A stretch of DNA of 53,790 nucleotides from Bacteroidaceae bacterium (GTDB lineage: Bacteria; Bacteroidota; Bacteroidia; Bacteroidales; Barnesiellaceae_A), in contig JAFZFQ010000053.1 of NCBI GenBank assembly GCA_017555825.1, positions 1 through 53,790 on the forward strand. The letters run 5' to 3'. Position numbers and translations under genes: made by a program. Every line of letters starts with the position of its first letter. Within the stretch, counting starts at the first letter, position 1. Positions 51,565 to 53,790 of this stretch are shown one piece after another. Under the pieces are notes generated by a model. The model was not told where the DNA came from and made no database searches. It was given only the letters and a program-made list of their open reading frames with translations.

Positions 51565-53652
51565 ATGTATTACTTGAAAGATCTGGAGGCTAAATCTTTG
51601 CCCGAATTGAAAGAGATTGCTTCTCAATTGGGTATTTCTATTGGCAGCAACATTTCTGCCGATGACTTGGTATATACCATACTTGACGAGCAAGCCATCA
51701 GCGCGAGCAAACAACAAGGTGGCGACAGCAAGAAAAGAAAGAGAAAAACCACAGCCGAAAAAACCGATAAACACGAAGATGACAACGAGGGTACAATAGA
51801 GGCTACCGAGCATACTGTAGCAGAGCACACAACTCCCGCAAAAGAAGAGCATCCCATCGTGACACCCCCCAAACATATCGAACAAGAGCCCGCTTCCAAT
51901 ACCGAAGCAGTAGCACCCCAAGAGGTGGAAGCTCCTGTTGAAAAGCCTCGTCGTGGTCGCAAAAAGAAGGTAAAGATTGAAGAACCTGCCACAGAGAGCT
52001 CTACAGAGGCTCCCGTTGCCGAAGACACCACACAAGAAGCACCCCAAGAGAGTGCCACTACCGAGGAGAAAGGCCCTGAAATAGAGAAACCTCGTCGCGG
52101 TCGCAAGCGCATAAATCGCGAAGAAAAGGCTGCTATGAAGGAGCAAAACGACCTCACACCACAAGAGACTCACGAGGCAGTAGCCACACCTACAGTTGAA
52201 GCAACCGCCGAGTTGGCAACCGAAGAGAAAGAACATAAAACACCCGAAGAGGGCAAAAATCAAGAAGAAGCATTGCCCCCTACCCCGGGTCTGTCGGCAT
52301 TCTTCCCCAAAGCCACCCGCTTCATCTCGCGCGACCGCAACGGCAATGTTGTAAAGCAACAATTTACGCCCCAAAATCGCGACAACAACGGCTACAACAA
52401 CAATAAGCAAAACAACAATAACAAACAAAACAATAAGCGCAACAACAAGCAGCCCAACAACATGGGTCAAGACGAGTTGCACCGCGACGAACCCATGCGC
52501 GACGAAATGATACCCAGCGAGCGTCTCTATGACTTCGAGGGTATATTGATGGGCTCGGGTGTACTCGAAATGATGCCCGACGGATATGGTTTCTTGCGCT
52601 CGCCCGACTACAACTACCTAACATCGCCCGACGACATCTACGTGTCGCAATCACAAATAAAGCACTACGGCCTCAAGACTGGCGATGTTGTAGAGGGTTA
52701 TATACGCCCGCCCAAAGAGGGAGAGAAATACTTCCCATTGGCCAAGGTAGAGCGCATCAATGGTCGCTTGCCCGAGTTTGTGCGCGACCGCGTACCCTTC
52801 GACCACCTCACACCATTATTCCCCAACGAGAAATTCAACCTCTCGGGAGGCAAATCGAGCAACCTCTCTACACGCGTTGTAGATATGTTCTCGCCCATAG
52901 GCAAGGGTCAACGTGGTCTCATTGTGGCACAGCCCAAGACCGGTAAAACCGTTATACTCAAAGATATTGCCAATGCCATATCGGAAAATCACCCCGAGGT
53001 ATACATGATTATCCTGCTCATCGACGAGCGCCCCGAAGAGGTAACCGACATGGCACGCAGTGTAAAAGCCGAGGTAATTGCTTCGACCTTTGACGAGCCC
53101 GCCGAGCGCCACGTAAAGATAACCAACATCGTACTCGAAAAGGCCAAGCGCATGGTAGAGTGTGGCCACGATGTAGTAATCTTGCTCGACTCTATCACAC
53201 GTCTGGCACGCGCCTTCAACACCGTAGCACCTGCGTCGGGAAAAGTATTGTCGGGTGGTGTCGATGCCAACGCCCTGCACAAGCCCAAACGCTTCTTTGG
53301 TGCTGCCCGCAACATAGAGAACGGCGGTAGCCTCACCATCATAGCAACAGCCCTTATCGATACCGGCTCAAAGATGGATGAAGTAATCTTTGAGGAGTTT
53401 AAAGGAACAGGTAACATGGAGTTGCAACTCGACCGCAAGTTGTCGAACAAGCGCATCTTCCCCGCAGTCGACATCAACTCGTCAAGCACTCGTCGCGACG
53501 ACTTGTTGCACGATAAAGAGACACTCAATCGCATGTGGATATTACGTCGCTACCTGGCCGACATGAACTCGGTTGAGGCTATGGAGTTCCTTAAAGAACG
53601 CCTCGAACGCACAAGCTCGAACGAAGAGTTTCTTCTCTCGATGAACGATTGA
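51565..53652 (+). CDS. rho: Transcription termination factor Rho with long disordered insert
   Basis: 695 residues from ATG 51565. A TTG-started frame reaches 51499, but that part is non-homologous. The Rho N-terminal helical domain covers about 1-45 ([21 protein letters not shown]). About residues 52-312 are a low-complexity, Glu/Pro/Thr-rich then Asn/Gln/Lys-rich segment not found in E. coli Rho, with two EKPRRGRK basic patches near 127 and 175. The cold-shock-like RNA-binding domain follows ([15 protein letters not shown]), then the ATPase: Walker [17 protein letters not shown] near 455, Walker [18 protein letters not shown], and the Q-loop/R-loop region [20 protein letters not shown]. It is a hexameric RNA helicase that ends transcription. 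Bacteroidota Rho proteins commonly carry such inserts, linked to condensate formation in Bacteroides. Confidence 0.96.
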   Translation: MYYLKDLEAKSLPELKEIASQLGISIGSNISADDLVYTILDEQAISASKQQGGDSKKRKRKTTAEKTDKHEDDNEGTIEATEHTVAEHTTPAKEEHPIVTPPKHIEQEPASNTEAVAPQEVEAPVEKPRRGRKKKVKIEEPATESSTEAPVAEDTTQEAPQESATTEEKGPEIEKPRRGRKRINREEKAAMKEQNDLTPQETHEAVATPTVEATAELATEEKEHKTPEEGKNQEEALPPTPGLSAFFPKATRFISRDRNGNVVKQQFTPQNRDNNGYNNNKQNNNNKQNNKRNNKQPNNMGQDELHRDEPMRDEMIPSERLYDFEGILMGSGVLEMMPDGYGFLRSPDYNYLTSPDDIYVSQSQIKHYGLKTGDVVEGYIRPPKEGEKYFPLAKVERINGRLPEFVRDRVPFDHLTPLFPNEKFNLSGGKSSNLSTRVVDMFSPIGKGQRGLIVAQPKTGKTVILKDIANAISENHPEVYMIILLIDERPEEVTDMARSVKAEVIASTFDEPAERHVKITNIVLEKAKRMVECGHDVVILLDSITRLARAFNTVAPASGKVLSGGVDANALHKPKRFFGAARNIENGGSLTIIATALIDTGSKMDEVIFEEFKGTGNMELQLDRKLSNKRIFPAVDINSSSTRRDDLLHDKETLNRMWILRRYLADMNSVEAMEFLKERLERTSSNEEFLLSMND

Positions 53653-53680
53653 AGTATATAAATATTTCCAAATAGTTAAA

Positions 53681-53728
53681 GATGTTGCCTCAAAAGTCAA
53701 GTCGACTTTTGAGGCAACATCTTTATTA
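53681..53728 (+). terminator. Terminator of rho
   Basis: Perfect 18-base stem (GATGTTGCCTCAAAAGTC with its complement, 53681-53698 and 53704-53721), 5-base loop, then TTTATT. It begins 29 bases past the rho stop. The last 62 bases of the window show no gene. Confidence 0.87.
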
Positions 53729-53790
53729 GATAGCTATCGTAGCACTCTCTCTTTACAATCAAGAAAATTGCAACAATAAAGCAAAATAAC

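Noticed and set aside
52375-52460. Simple-sequence AAC/AAT repeat as a non-coding microsatellite
   Set aside because: It is in frame inside rho and encodes the Asn/Gln/Lys-rich part of its insert; the repeat is imperfect.
51559-52482. 307-codon minus-strand frame rich in Leu/Phe/Val within rho
   Set aside because: It mirrors the repetitive Glu/Asn/Lys insert of Rho; the membrane-like look is an artefact of that composition.
1-53790. tRNA, rRNA, CRISPR or insertion-sequence features
   Set aside because: No cloverleaf sequence, regularly spaced repeats, transposase motif or terminal inverted repeats were seen by eye; a tRNAscan/Infernal run would be needed to exclude small RNAs fully.

Overview
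The window is chromosomal DNA of a Bacteroidota bacterium, almost certainly order Bacteroidales. Supporting signs are repeated TAnnTTTG promoter elements with few Shine-Dalgarno sites, an aerotolerance (Bat) operon, secreted proteins ending in type IX secretion (T9SS) sorting domains, Omp28-type proteins, a GH84 hexosaminidase, a histone H1-like minibasic protein, and a Rho factor with a very long disordered insert. No rRNA, tRNA, CRISPR array, insertion sequence or phage gene was seen. The family and genus cannot be set from this window.

Layout. 1-5463 (minus): moxR, a DUF58 gene, a membrane gene, batA, batB and the 5' part of batC, as one operon running off the left edge. 5607-9189 (minus): a membrane-spanning HU/LysM-like fusion, a second HU, a MalY/PatB aminotransferase, a DUF695 protein and a histone H1-like protein. 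9409-11713: BASS-family transporter, ribosomal protein L31 type B, and on plus a CpsB/YwqE-like PHP phosphatase. 11793-20287 (minus): GH84, a DPP III-like lipoprotein, and an rlmI-like, rseP, dxr operon. 20735-26711: clpB, a YiiX-like lipoprotein on plus, then aguB, aguA and a DUF2148 gene (agmatine to putrescine).

26856-48765 is the accessory centre: eight large secreted proteins in two divergent arms. Only three architectures occur: (i) HAF/beta-propeller proteins, (ii) Omp28/thioredoxin-like proteins with CxxC, and (iii) YD-repeat plus fibronectin-III-like proteins. The minus arm has two, one and two of these, and the plus arm one of each. All carry a signal peptide and a C-terminal T9SS-like sorting domain. 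I do not recognise this three-family set as a described system; it is the best candidate for something new.

48952-53652 (plus): ROK-family glucokinase, tilS and rho, closed by a strong terminator.

Housekeeping calls rest on clear motifs. Functions in the secreted locus are inference. Several starts were moved from the longest reading frame to a better supported codon: HU to GTG 7090, CpsB-like 10970, GH84 14294, YiiX-like 23556, Omp28 35344 and Rho 51565.
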